NCBI RefSeq assembly: GCF_900116145.1
Contig: NZ_FPAB01000002.1
Coordinates: 310,001-374,000, forward strand
Source of the DNA: Streptomyces harbinensis
GTDB lineage: Bacteria > Actinomycetota > Actinomycetes > Streptomycetales > Streptomycetaceae
DNA length: 64,000 nucleotides
Direction: 5' to 3'
Part shown: positions 51,898-59,875 of the stretch, piece by piece
Numbering within the stretch: position 1 is the stretch's first letter
Layout of the letters: the number at the start of each line of letters is the position of its first letter
Notes under the pieces: model-generated
The model's database searches: none
Told to the model about the DNA's origin: nothing
Seen by the model: the letters and a program-made list of their open reading frames with translations, nothing else
Translations under genes and position numbers: made by a program

Positions 51898-53700
51898 TCA
51901 GCCCCGGTTGAGGCCCTTGAGGTCCGGGATGAACTCCTGGACCTTCTGCTTGATGCCCTTCTTCACGACGTTCTTCCGGTCGCTGTCCCCGCGCAGCAGC
52001 GCCTTGGCCGTGGACTCGGCCTGCTCCCAGGTGGCGTGCGGCGGGATCGGCGGTACGGCGGGGTCGGTGACGAACTCCAGGACGCAGGGCCGGTCGGCCG
52101 CCAGCGCCCGCTGCCAGGCGGGCTGTACCCCGCCGGGTTCGTCGATCCGGATGCCCAGCAGCCCGATGGAGCGGGCGAACTCGGCGTAGGGGACGTCCGG
52201 CAGATGCTGGGACGGCTCGAACTGCGGGGCGCCCGACATGGAGCGCATCTCCCAGGTGACCTGGTTGAGGTCCTGGTTGTTGAACACCGCGACGATCAGC
52301 CTCGGGTCGCTCCAGCCGCGCCAGTACCGGGCCGCCGTGATCATCTCCGCCAGCCCGTTCATCTGCATCGCGCCGTCACCGACGAGGGCGATCGCCGGCC
52401 GGTCGGGATGGGCGAACTTGGCGCCGATGACGTACGGGACGCCCGGCCCCATGGTGGCCAGCGTGCCGGACAGGGAGCCGCGCATCCCCGGCCGCATCCG
52501 CAGATGGCGGGCGTACCAGTTGGCGGCCGAGCCGGAGTCCGCCGCGATCATCGCGTCGTCCGGCAGCAGCGGGGACAGGGCACCGGCGACGTACTCCGGG
52601 TTGACCGGGTCGGCCTGGGTGGCGGCCCGCCGGTCCATCACCTCCCACCAGCGCGCGACGTTCGCCTCCACGCCCTTGCGCCACTTGCCGTGCTTCTTGC
52701 GCTCCAGCATCGGCAGCAACTCGCGCAGGGCGGTCGCCGCGTCGCCGATGAGATTGACCTCGTACGGGTAGCGCATGCCCGCCATGTGCGGGTCGATCTC
52801 GATCTGCACCGCCCGCGCCTGCCCGAACTCCGGCAGGAACTGGCTGTACGGGAAACTGGAGCCGATGGTCAGCAGGGTGTCGCAGCCCTGCATCAGCTCG
52901 TAGGAGGGCCGGGTGCCCAGCAGGCCGATCGCCCCGGTCACATACGGCAGGTCGTCGGAGAGCACGTCCTTGCCGAGCAGCGCCTTGGCCACCCCGGCCG
53001 ACAGCACCTCGGCGATCTGCTCCACCTCCGCGCGGGCGCCGGCCGCGCCCTGGCCGACCAGTACGGCCACCCGCTCCCCGGAGTTCAGGATCTCCGCCGC
53101 CCGCTCCAGATCCGCCCGGGCCGGGACCGGCGCGGAGCGGCCCAGGCCCAGCGAGGAGGGCACCATCTTGAACGCGTGCGACGGCGCCTCGTACTCCAGT
53201 TCCTGGACGTCGGCCGGGACGATCACCGCGGTGACCGTGCGCCGGCCGTAGGCGGTGCGGATGGCCCGGTCGAGCACGTTGGGCAGTTGCTCGGGGACCG
53301 TGACGGTCTCCAGGAAGTCGGAGGCGACGTCCTTGAAGAGGTTCGCCAGGTCCACCTCCTGCTGGTACGAGCCGCCCATCGCGCTGCGGTTGGTCTGGCC
53401 GATGACGGCCACCACCGGCACATGGTCGAGTTTGGCGTCGTAGAGGCCGTTCAGCAGATGAATGGCCCCCGGGCCCGAGGTCGCCACGCACACGCCCAGC
53501 CGGCCGGAGTACTTCGCGTAGCCGACGGCCTCGAAGGCCGCCATCTCCTCGTGCCGCGCCTGGATGAACTCCGGATTGTCCGCAGCTCTCCCCCAGGCGG
53601 CGAGCAGCCCGTTGATGCCGTCCCCGGGGTATCCGAAGACGTGCTCGACGTCCCATTCCCGCAGCCGCCGCAGCAGGAAATCCGCCACCCTTTCACCCAT
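51898..53700 (-). CDS. Thiamine-pyrophosphate-dependent enzyme, pyruvate oxidase/dehydrogenase (PoxB-like)
   Basis: A 600-residue TPP enzyme. The N-terminal PYR domain has VFGYPGDGINGLLAAW and the catalytic Glu in RHEEMAAFEAVGYAKYSG. The central domain has ERVAVLVGQGAAGA. The C-terminal domain has the TPP-binding GDGAMQMNGLAEM...FNNQDLNQV. The set is closer to PoxB-like pyruvate oxidases than to acetolactate synthase. The lysine-rich C-terminus (KNVVKKGIKQKVQEF) could bind membranes. ATG 53700 follows GAGGAG. A SigB-like promoter lies about 116 bp upstream. Confidence 0.87.
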   Translation of the reverse strand: MGERVADFLLRRLREWDVEHVFGYPGDGINGLLAAWGRAADNPEFIQARHEEMAAFEAVGYAKYSGRLGVCVATSGPGAIHLLNGLYDAKLDHVPVVAVIGQTNRSAMGGSYQQEVDLANLFKDVASDFLETVTVPEQLPNVLDRAIRTAYGRRTVTAVIVPADVQELEYEAPSHAFKMVPSSLGLGRSAPVPARADLERAAEILNSGERVAVLVGQGAAGARAEVEQIAEVLSAGVAKALLGKDVLSDDLPYVTGAIGLLGTRPSYELMQGCDTLLTIGSSFPYSQFLPEFGQARAVQIEIDPHMAGMRYPYEVNLIGDAATALRELLPMLERKKHGKWRKGVEANVARWWEVMDRRAATQADPVNPEYVAGALSPLLPDDAMIAADSGSAANWYARHLRMRPGMRGSLSGTLATMGPGVPYVIGAKFAHPDRPAIALVGDGAMQMNGLAEMITAARYWRGWSDPRLIVAVFNNQDLNQVTWEMRSMSGAPQFEPSQHLPDVPYAEFARSIGLLGIRIDEPGGVQPAWQRALAADRPCVLEFVTDPAVPPIPPHATWEQAESTAKALLRGDSDRKNVVKKGIKQKVQEFIPDLKGLNRG

Positions 53701-54046
53701 GCGTGCGCTCCTCTTCCTCACTCGTGCCGGCGCCGGCCCGCGCCCCGCGGCGTCGCCGTACTGTGGGCCGAACGGGTGAAGCCGCAGGGGGCCGAGCGGT
53801 ACTCGACGCTGGCGGGTACCCCGTCGCGAACGGTCCAATCACCCGGCTCGTCACCGCGTCGCCGACTGGACGGGGCCCGGGTTGGCGCGGTGCGCGGCCG
53901 GGTAGCCGCCTCCGCAACCCGGGGCAGGGGACGGCCGCGCCGAGATGTGGGTTCGGTGGCGAACCGGCAGACTTGAGCCCGGCAACGCATCCTCCCGGGG
54001 GAACAACCGCAGAACCGCGCTTTGGTCTCCGAGCTGGGAGAACGTC
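53701..54046. other. 346-bp gene-free region between the TPP enzyme and the sigma factor
   Basis: This divergent intergenic region holds no ORF I can support. It contains a SigB-like promoter on the minus strand (53816-53840), a weaker similar match on the plus strand (53880-53905, GGTT-N16-GGGTAG) and the SD of the sigma-factor gene (GGGAG, 54036-54040). Confidence 0.6.
53816..53840 (-). promoter_or_regulatory. SigB-like promoter of the TPP enzyme operon
   Basis: On the minus strand GATT (53840-53837), 15 bases, GGGTAC (53821-53816). This matches the Streptomyces SigB consensus GNNT-N14-16-GGGTAC/T exactly. It points at the TPP-CDGSH-redox operon, and the next gene the other way is a SigB-family sigma factor. 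Confidence 0.6.
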
Positions 54047-54883
54047 ATGAACGGACCTGCCCGAGCCACTCCCGAACGCCGTCGCCGCCACGACGCCCCC
54101 GACACCCGGCCGCAGTTCGAGCGCATCGCCCGGCTGCCGCCCTGCCGGGAGCGCGAGGAACTGTACCGGGAGGTGGTCTGCGCCTGGATACCCATGGCCG
54201 ACCGGCTGGCCCGGAAATTCCGGCACCGCGGGGAAGCGCTGGAAGACCTCGAACAGGTCGCCGCCGTCGGGCTGATCAAGGCGGTGCGCCACTTCGACCC
54301 GGAGCGCGGCGCCGCCTTCGAGAGCTACGCCGTGCCCACCATCGTCGGGGAGATGAAGCGGCACTTCCGGGACCACCTGTGGGACGTGCACGTGCCCCGG
54401 CGCACCCAGGAACTGCGCAACAAGGTGCGGGTGGCCGTCCGCGAGCTGAACCAGCGGACCGGCGACCGGGGCAGCGACGTTCCCCGGCTGTCGCGGCACA
54501 CCGGGCTCACCGAGGAGGAGGTCGAGACCGGCCTGCGGGCCCTGGAGAGCTACAGCGCGCTGTCCCTGAACGCCGAACTGCCCGGCTCGGACGGGGACCA
54601 CGCGCTCCAGGACACCCTCGGCGCGCCCGACCCCGGCTTCGACCTGGTGGTGAACCGGGAGGCGGTGCGCGCCCCGCTGCGATCCCTGCCCGAGCGCGAG
54701 CGCACCATCCTGTACCTGCGGTTCTTCCACGGCATGACCCAGAGCGGGATCGCCGGGCGGCTGGGCATCTCGCAGATGCACGTCTCCCGCCTGCTCACCC
54801 GGGCCTGCGAGCAGGTGCGCAAGGAGGTGGAGGACGGCGCGGACACCGCCGGGCGGCCCCCGGCCGGCAGCGGGTCCGGCTGA
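54047..54883 (+). CDS. SigB/SigF-family RNA polymerase sigma factor
   Basis: A 278-residue group 3 sigma factor. Region 2 reads WIPMADRLARKFRHRGEALE, DLEQVAAVGLIKAVRHFDPE and ESYAVPTIVGEMKRHFRDHL, and region 4 has LPERERTILYLRFFHGMTQS with GISQMHVSRLLTRACEQVR. Streptomyces has several such paralogues for osmotic, oxidative and developmental stress. No anti-sigma or anti-anti-sigma gene adjoins it. ATG 54047 follows TGGGAG. SigB-like promoters precede its divergent neighbour and possibly itself. Confidence 0.92.
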   Translation: MNGPARATPERRRRHDAPDTRPQFERIARLPPCREREELYREVVCAWIPMADRLARKFRHRGEALEDLEQVAAVGLIKAVRHFDPERGAAFESYAVPTIVGEMKRHFRDHLWDVHVPRRTQELRNKVRVAVRELNQRTGDRGSDVPRLSRHTGLTEEEVETGLRALESYSALSLNAELPGSDGDHALQDTLGAPDPGFDLVVNREAVRAPLRSLPERERTILYLRFFHGMTQSGIAGRLGISQMHVSRLLTRACEQVRKEVEDGADTAGRPPAGSGSG

Positions 54884-54935
54884 CGGTGCGGGCGGCGGGC
54901 CGTTCCGTGCGGGCCGTTCCGGACGGTCCGGCGGG

Positions 54936-55538
54936 TCAGCGTCCGCCGGAGGCGGCGGAGCGCCCGCGGATGCCGTCCAGGAGGTACCGGGTGCGGCGGT
55001 CGTAGTCGTCCCGGGGCGGTCGTTCGCCGTGCTTGAGGACGAGGGCGTTGTCGACGACGAGTGCCTGGAGATCGCCCGCCGTGAACTCCGGCCGCAGCGC
55101 ACCGGCGGCCCGCGCCGCCGCGACGAACTCCTCGTTGGCCTCGCTGCCGGCCCGGCAGATCTCCATGAGCTGCGGCGCATGCGGATAGATCTGCAACAGC
55201 ACATCGTTGACGGCGGGCTGTCGGTACTGGAGGTCGCGGAGCGCCGTCAGGTAGGACGTGACGCGCTCGCCGGCGTCCTCGATGGTCCGCGCGCGGTCGA
55301 TGACGGTGAACAGCTCCCTCGCCACGACCTCTTCGATGACGGCTTCGATGAGGCCGATCCGCCCGCCGAACCGGTTGAAGATCGTCGCCTTGCTCACCCC
55401 CGCCGCCTTGGCGACCTCCTCCATCGGGACTGTCAGCCCCTGTCCCCGGAAGGCGCCGATCGCGGCGGCGCGGATCTGTTCCGAATTGCGCCGGGCGTCG
55501 GCGCGCAGCCCGGATCCCGAAGGGGTCGCAGCGGCCAT
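54936..55538 (-). CDS. TetR-family transcriptional regulator
   Basis: A 200-residue repressor. The N-terminal helix-turn-helix region is IRAAAIGAFRGQGLTVPMEE and VAKAAGVSKATIFNRFGGRIG; the rest is a helical effector domain. ATG 55538 has GGGAG close by; an in-frame GTG at 55547 with AAAGGA is an alternative. It is divergent from an NmrA/QorB-like reductase, and two 21-bp near-palindromes fill the 151-bp gap, so it likely represses both genes. Confidence 0.88.
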   Translation of the reverse strand: MAAATPSGSGLRADARRNSEQIRAAAIGAFRGQGLTVPMEEVAKAAGVSKATIFNRFGGRIGLIEAVIEEVVARELFTVIDRARTIEDAGERVTSYLTALRDLQYRQPAVNDVLLQIYPHAPQLMEICRAGSEANEEFVAAARAAGALRPEFTAGDLQALVVDNALVLKHGERPPRDDYDRRTRYLLDGIRGRSAASGGR

Positions 55539-55570
55539 GGCTCCCACCGTCCTTTCTGTCCCGCCGTAAT

Positions 55571-55599
55571 TTGACTCGGTGGGTCAGCTTACCTACGGT
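55571..55599 (+). promoter_or_regulatory. Promoter TTGACT-N17-TACGGT overlapping TetR operator 1
   Basis: TTGACT (55571-55576), 17 bases, TACGGT (55594-55599) is a good HrdB-type promoter toward the reductase gene. The imperfect palindrome 55572-55586 (TGACTC, GGT, GGGTCA) lies between -35 and -10, so a bound repressor would block RNA polymerase. Confidence 0.6.
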
Positions 55600-55616
55600 C
55601 GGAGGCACGGGTTAAC

Positions 55617-55637
55617 TTGACCATGGTGGTCAGCTTA
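55617..55637. promoter_or_regulatory. TetR operator 2
   Basis: TGACCA, TGG, TGGTCA (55618-55632) is a perfect 6-bp palindrome with a 3-bp spacer. The 21-bp block TTGAC...GTCAGCTTA (55617-55637) repeats the block at 55571-55591 with the same length. Confidence 0.65.
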
Positions 55638-55689
55638 TGAATCCGCTCCCGCGGGGCGGACGCCGTGGGTACTCAGAAAGGCCGAGAGC

Positions 55690-56544
55690 ATGATCGTTGT
55701 CACCGGTGCCACCGGAGGGCTGGGCGGCGCCACCGTCGAACACCTCCTCGCCCGCGTGCCCGCCGACCGGATCGGGGTCAGTGTCCGCGACACCGGACGG
55801 GCGCGGCACCTCGCCGACCGCGGGGTGCGGGTGCGGCGGGGTTCCTACGAGGAACCGGCCACGCTGCGCGACGCGTTCGCCGGTGCGGAGCAGGTTCTTC
55901 TGGTGTCCGGCAACGATCCGGCCGCCGACCTGGTCGGCCTGCACCGCAACGCCGTCGAAGCCGCGGTCGCGGCCGGCGCCCGGCGGATCCTCTACACCAG
56001 CCAGCAGGGTGCGGTGCCCGGCAATCCGTACCGGCCATCCGACATCCACCTCGCCACCGAGGCGATCCTCCGCGACGCGGGAGTCGCCTGGACCGCGCTG
56101 CGCAACGGCGCCTACGGCCCGCTCGATCAGGTACTCGGCCCCTGGCGGCAGACCGGGGTGATCGCCCAGCCGGCGGACGGCCCCGTGCCGTACACCGACC
56201 GCGCCGATATCGCCGAGGCCACGGCGGCCATCCTGGCCGGTGACCGCTCCTTCGACGGCCCCGTCACCCTCACCGCGCCGGCCGCCGTCACGTTCGACGA
56301 GGTCGCCCAGATCGCCTCCGGCCTCACCGGACATACGGTCGAGCGGGTCGTCGTGGACGACGAGCGGTGGGTCGCCGACCGGATCGCGAACGGGGTGCCC
56401 GAGCAGCCGGCCCGGCTGCTGCTCACCTGGTACCGGGCCGCACGGAAGGGCTGGTTCGCCACGGCCGGCCCTGAGCTGGCCGAGCTCCTGGGCCGTGAGC
56501 CCCGCACGGTCGCCGACCGGCTCGCAGCCGGCCCCGCCGCCTGA
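55690..56544 (+). CDS. NmrA/QorB-like NAD(P)H-dependent oxidoreductase
   Basis: A 284-residue atypical SDR. The N-terminus IVVTGATGGLGGATVEHLLA is the NmrA-type cofactor motif, followed by GVSVRDTGRARHLADRGVRV, VLLVSGNDP and RILYTSQQGA; YRPSDIHLATEAIL occupies the catalytic region. Members reduce quinones or sense NADP(H). ATG 55690 follows GAAAGGCCGAGAGC. It is driven by a promoter overlapped by operators of the divergent TetR gene, a layout common for quinone or electrophile detoxification. Confidence 0.87.
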   Translation: MIVVTGATGGLGGATVEHLLARVPADRIGVSVRDTGRARHLADRGVRVRRGSYEEPATLRDAFAGAEQVLLVSGNDPAADLVGLHRNAVEAAVAAGARRILYTSQQGAVPGNPYRPSDIHLATEAILRDAGVAWTALRNGAYGPLDQVLGPWRQTGVIAQPADGPVPYTDRADIAEATAAILAGDRSFDGPVTLTAPAAVTFDEVAQIASGLTGHTVERVVVDDERWVADRIANGVPEQPARLLLTWYRAARKGWFATAGPELAELLGREPRTVADRLAAGPAA

Positions 56545-56589
56545 AGCCGGGCGGCTTTCCGGGCCGTCACCGAGCGAGCCGGACAGGTC

Positions 56590-56790
56590 CTAGCCGCCGC
56601 GCCGTTCCGTCCGGTGCTCGACCACGGTGTCGGGGCCGGGGGACAGCACGCTTTCGTGGCCGTCCCGGGAGCGGACCCGGTACGGCGGCGCACCGTCGGA
56701 GCCCAGGACTTCCACCACTTCGCTGACCCGGTCCTCCCGGCCCACGGTCCTGCCGTGGGTCACCATCCGGTCGCCCGCTTTCGCTCGCAT
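56590..56790 (-). CDS. DUF1918 protein
   Basis: A 66-residue protein with the DUF1918 pattern: MRAKAGDRMVTHGRTVGRED, VVEVLGSDGAPPYRVRSRDG and HESVLSPGPDTVVEH, an SH3-like small barrel of unknown function common in actinobacteria. ATG 56790 gives the family start with GGGAGGG well placed; ATG 56796 is two codons upstream. It ends 45 bp from the convergent reductase gene. Confidence 0.88.
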   Translation of the reverse strand: MRAKAGDRMVTHGRTVGREDRVSEVVEVLGSDGAPPYRVRSRDGHESVLSPGPDTVVEHRTERRGG

Positions 56791-56848
56791 CGTCATCCCT
56801 CCCGTCGCCCGTGATGTCCTGGATGTGATGCTTTCGCCACTTTCCAGT

Positions 56849-57805
56849 CTAGGGCCGGGGCCGCGCCCCGGCGTGTGGGGACCGGGACGGGGTCAGCTGG
56901 GTGACCGCGATGCAGGCCAGCACGGCCAGCGCGGTGACCGGAGCGGCCCAGGTCATGCTCTCGCCCAGCAGCAGGGACGCCCACACCAGCGTGAGCAGCG
57001 GCTGGGCGAGCTGGAGCTGGCTGGCCCGGGCGATACCGGCCCGCGCCAGGCCCCGGTACCAGACCACCAGGCCGCCGAACTGGGACACCAGCGCCACCCA
57101 CAGCAGCCCGGTGACGGCGCGCGCGGTCGGCTCGAAGGGCTCGGCGGACACGGCCAGCACCGCGGCGGGCAGGGCGAAGGGCAGCGACAGCAGCAGGGCC
57201 CAGGAGATCACCTGCCAGCCGGGCAGCTCCCGGGCCAGCCGGCCGCCCTCGCCGTACGCCGCGGCCGTGACCAGCAGGGCGGCGGCCAGGTAGAGGTCGC
57301 CCCGGGCGAGGGAGCCGCCTCCGGTGCCGAGAGTGAAGGCGACGACGGCGGCGGCGCCGGCCCCGGCGGCGGCCCAGAAGGTGCGGGAGGGACGGTGGCC
57401 GGAGCGCAGCGTGCCGTACACCGCGGTGGTCAGCGGCAGCAGGCCCACCACGACGGCGGCGTGCGAGGTGGAGGAGGTCTCCAGCGCCAGCGCGGTGAGC
57501 AGCGGGAACCCGATGACGGTGCCGGAGGCGACGACGGCCAGCCCCGTCCAGTGCCGGCGCGCCGGAAGCGGGGTGCGGGTGATGCGCAGGGCGAGGGCGG
57601 CGCCCACGGCCGCGAGCACGATGCGCAGCGCGGTGGTGCTCCAGGGGCCGAAGCCGTCCATCGCCCAGGCGGTACCGGGCAGGGTGAAGGAGAAGGCGAG
57701 GACGCCGAGCGCGGCGAGCGCGATCCCGCCGCGGTCCGTGACGGGCGCCGGTGGCGCGGCAACCGCTATCGGAGTGCGCTCGATAGCGCTACTGTCTACT
57801 CTCAT
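56849..57805 (-). CDS. EamA/DMT-family transporter
   Basis: A 318-residue protein with ten membrane helices in two EamA repeats (IALAALGVLAFSFTLPGTAW, FGPWSTTALRIVLAAVGAAL; later LYLAAALLVTAAAYGEGG and GLLWVALVSQFGGLVVWYRG). DMT carriers export amino acids or other metabolites. The start codon overlaps that of the divergent MocR-type gene (CATG at 57803-57806), so both should be leaderless. That regulator probably controls it. Confidence 0.87.
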   Translation of the reverse strand: MRVDSSAIERTPIAVAAPPAPVTDRGGIALAALGVLAFSFTLPGTAWAMDGFGPWSTTALRIVLAAVGAALALRITRTPLPARRHWTGLAVVASGTVIGFPLLTALALETSSTSHAAVVVGLLPLTTAVYGTLRSGHRPSRTFWAAAGAGAAAVVAFTLGTGGGSLARGDLYLAAALLVTAAAYGEGGRLARELPGWQVISWALLLSLPFALPAAVLAVSAEPFEPTARAVTGLLWVALVSQFGGLVVWYRGLARAGIARASQLQLAQPLLTLVWASLLLGESMTWAAPVTALAVLACIAVTQLTPSRSPHAGARPRP

Positions 57806-57818
57806 GCACCAGAGTAGC
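57788..57818. promoter_or_regulatory. Inverted repeat over the overlapping starts of the MocR and EamA genes
   Basis: CTACTCT (57796-57802) and AGAGTAG (57811-57817) form a perfect 7-bp inverted repeat with an 8-bp spacer that contains both start codons. GCTACT (57788-57793) with AGTAGC (57813-57818) is a second, nested repeat. On the minus strand TACTCT (57816-57811) is five bases before the ATG, a likely -10. Confidence 0.7.
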
Positions 57819-59252
57819 AGTGAGCGGGAATTGGCCCACCTTCTGCGCGAGGAGCTGAACCGCTACTCACCAGGGGAGAAGCTGCCGTCCAGCCGGGCAC
57901 TGGTCGAACGCCACCGCGTCAGCCCCGTCACCGTGTCCAGGGCGCTCGCTGCACTCGCCGCCGAGGGCCTGGTCGTCACCCGGCCCGGCGCCGGCGCCTT
58001 CCGGGCAGCGCCACGCCCCGTCGCCCCACCGCCCGGGGACACCTCCTGGCAGGAGGTCGCGCTGACCGCCGAAACCCCGGCCGACGGCGGGCCGCGCGGC
58101 GCCGACGCCACCGGCGTGCTGGCCACCCTCGCCGCACCGCCGCCCGGAGTCGTCGAGTTCAACGGCGGATATCTGCCGCCCGGCCTGCGCCCCGAGCAGG
58201 CCCTCTCCGCGGCGCTGGCCCGGGCGGGGCGGCGGCCGGGGGCGTGGGAGCGCCCGCCGATGGAGGGCCTGGAGGAACTGCGCGCCTGGTTCGCCCGGGA
58301 GATCGGCGGTCCGGGCGGCGCGGTGCCAGCCTCCGGCGTGCTCATCACGGCGGGAGGCCAGAGCGCGCTCACCACCGCGCTGCGCGCCCTGGCCCCGCAG
58401 GGTTCGGCCGTCCTGGTCGAGTCCCCCACCTACCCGGGGCTCCTCGCCGCCGCCCGCGCCTCCGGACTGCGCCCGGTACCGGTGCCGCTCGACCACGACG
58501 GGGTCCGCCCCGACCTGCTGGAACGCGCCTTCGCCGCCAGCGGGGCCCGGGTAGTGGTGTGCCAGCCGCTCTTCCAGAACCCCACCGGAGCCGTCCTGCA
58601 CCCCGAACGGCGGGCGCGGCTGCTGGCCGCGGCCCGCGCGGCGGGGGCCTTTGTGATCGAGGACGACTTCGCCCGCTGGCTCGCCCACGACGACGCCGGG
58701 GCACTGCCGCCCGCCCTCGCCGCGGACGACCCGGACGGGGTGGTCGTGCACGTCCGCTCCCTCACCAAGATCACCTCCCCGAGCCTGCGGGTCGGCGCGC
58801 TCGCCGCCCGGGGCCCGGCCTTCGAACGGCTGCGGGCGATCCAGGTCGTCGACAGCTTCTTCGTACCGCGACCGCTCCAGGAGACCGCCCTGGAACTGAT
58901 CAGCTCCCCGGCCTGGACCCGCCATCTGCGCACGGTGGCCGCCGAACTGCGGCTGCGCCGGACGGCCACCACCACCGCGCTCGCCGCCGAACTCCCCGAG
59001 GCGCCGCTGCCGTTCGTCCCCCGCGGCGGATACCACCTGTGGCTGCGGCTGCCGGAGGGCACCGACCCGGCGGCGGTGGCGGACGCGGCCCAGCGCGCCG
59101 GAGTGGCGCTCGCCCCGGGCGGCCCCTACTTCGCCGCCGAGCCGCCCTCCCCGCATCTGCGGCTGAGCTTCGCCCCGGCGGCCGGCGTCGGCGAGATCGG
59201 CGAAGGGGTGCGCCGGCTGCGGTCGGTGTGGCCCGGGCGGACGGGTGCGTAA
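57804..59252 (+). CDS. MocR/PdxR-type regulator (GntR helix-turn-helix fused to aminotransferase)
   Basis: A 482-residue fusion. Residues about 1-75 form a GntR winged helix (RELAHLLREELNRYSPGEKL, VSPVTVSRALAALAAEGLVV). The rest is a fold-type I PLP aminotransferase domain: GYLPPGLRP, LITAGGQSALTTAL, YPGLLAAARASGLRPV, FQNPTGAVLHPERRARLL, DDFARWLAH and the PLP lysine in VRSLTKITSPSLRVGAL. MocR regulators sense PLP or amino compounds and often control a divergent gene, here the EamA carrier. The start lies inside an inverted repeat. Confidence 0.9.
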   Translation: MHQSSSERELAHLLREELNRYSPGEKLPSSRALVERHRVSPVTVSRALAALAAEGLVVTRPGAGAFRAAPRPVAPPPGDTSWQEVALTAETPADGGPRGADATGVLATLAAPPPGVVEFNGGYLPPGLRPEQALSAALARAGRRPGAWERPPMEGLEELRAWFAREIGGPGGAVPASGVLITAGGQSALTTALRALAPQGSAVLVESPTYPGLLAAARASGLRPVPVPLDHDGVRPDLLERAFAASGARVVVCQPLFQNPTGAVLHPERRARLLAAARAAGAFVIEDDFARWLAHDDAGALPPALAADDPDGVVVHVRSLTKITSPSLRVGALAARGPAFERLRAIQVVDSFFVPRPLQETALELISSPAWTRHLRTVAAELRLRRTATTTALAAELPEAPLPFVPRGGYHLWLRLPEGTDPAAVADAAQRAGVALAPGGPYFAAEPPSPHLRLSFAPAAGVGEIGEGVRRLRSVWPGRTGA

Positions 59253-59302
59253 AACCGCCGGAGATTTACGTCGCCGTAGTGGTGCGGTACACAGGTGGCT
59301 CG

Positions 59303-59315
59303 TACCATCGCGCCA
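59303..59315 (+). promoter_or_regulatory. Leaderless promoter of the phosphatase-like gene
   Basis: TACCAT (59303-59308) lies six bases before ATG 59315 and there is no SD, so the transcript probably begins at the start codon. Confidence 0.45.
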
Positions 59316-59875
59316 TGCTGGTCACGCTGATCGCCGCTGCCCGCACCTCCCCGCTCCTGGACACCCGCTTCGGCGACGACCGTCCGCTGGACGCCGCCGG
59401 CTGGCAGGCGCTGGAGAGGGCCGTGCCGGCGCTGGCGCCGCTGGCCGCGGCCGACCTGCGGTACTGCTCGCCCACCGCGGGCAGCCGGCAGACCGGCGAG
59501 GTGCTCGGCTACGCGCCGCTGGCGCAACCGGCCCTGCGGGAGTGCGACATGGGCCGGTGGAGCGGACTGACCCTCGCCGAGGTGACCGCCCGCGAACCGG
59601 CCGCCGTGGACGTCTGGCTGAACGACCCGCGCGCCGCGCCGCACGGCGGCGAGGCCCTGCTGTCGTTCATCGCCCGGGTCGGCGGCTGGCTCGACACCCG
59701 CCCGCTGGCGGACGACGGCCGGATCGTCGCCGTCACCGAACCCTCGGTGATCCGGGCGGCCATGCTGTACGCGCTGAAGGCACCGCCGCACGCGTACTGG
59801 CGCACCGAGATCTACCCGCTGTCGGTGGTCAGCCTGCACGGGGCCCGGGGACAGTGGTACCTGCGGCTGGGCTGA
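59315..59875 (+). CDS. Histidine-phosphatase-fold protein lacking catalytic histidines
   Basis: A 186-residue protein with the phosphoglycerate-mutase-like fold. The family landmarks can be followed: N-terminal strand LVTLIAAARTSPLLDTRFGD, RYCSPTAGSRQTGEVLG, ECDMGRWSGLTLAEV, HGGEALLSFIARVGGWL and VAVTEPSVIRAAMLYAL. The RHG motif is ART here, and the second catalytic His (usually SHG) is replaced in TEP. Both essential histidines appear absent, so it may be a pseudo-enzyme or binding protein. Other family members resemble CobC. The gene appears leaderless and overlaps the convergent ATP-grasp-like gene by 47 bp. Confidence 0.82.
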   Translation: MLVTLIAAARTSPLLDTRFGDDRPLDAAGWQALERAVPALAPLAAADLRYCSPTAGSRQTGEVLGYAPLAQPALRECDMGRWSGLTLAEVTAREPAAVDVWLNDPRAAPHGGEALLSFIARVGGWLDTRPLADDGRIVAVTEPSVIRAAMLYALKAPPHAYWRTEIYPLSVVSLHGARGQWYLRLG

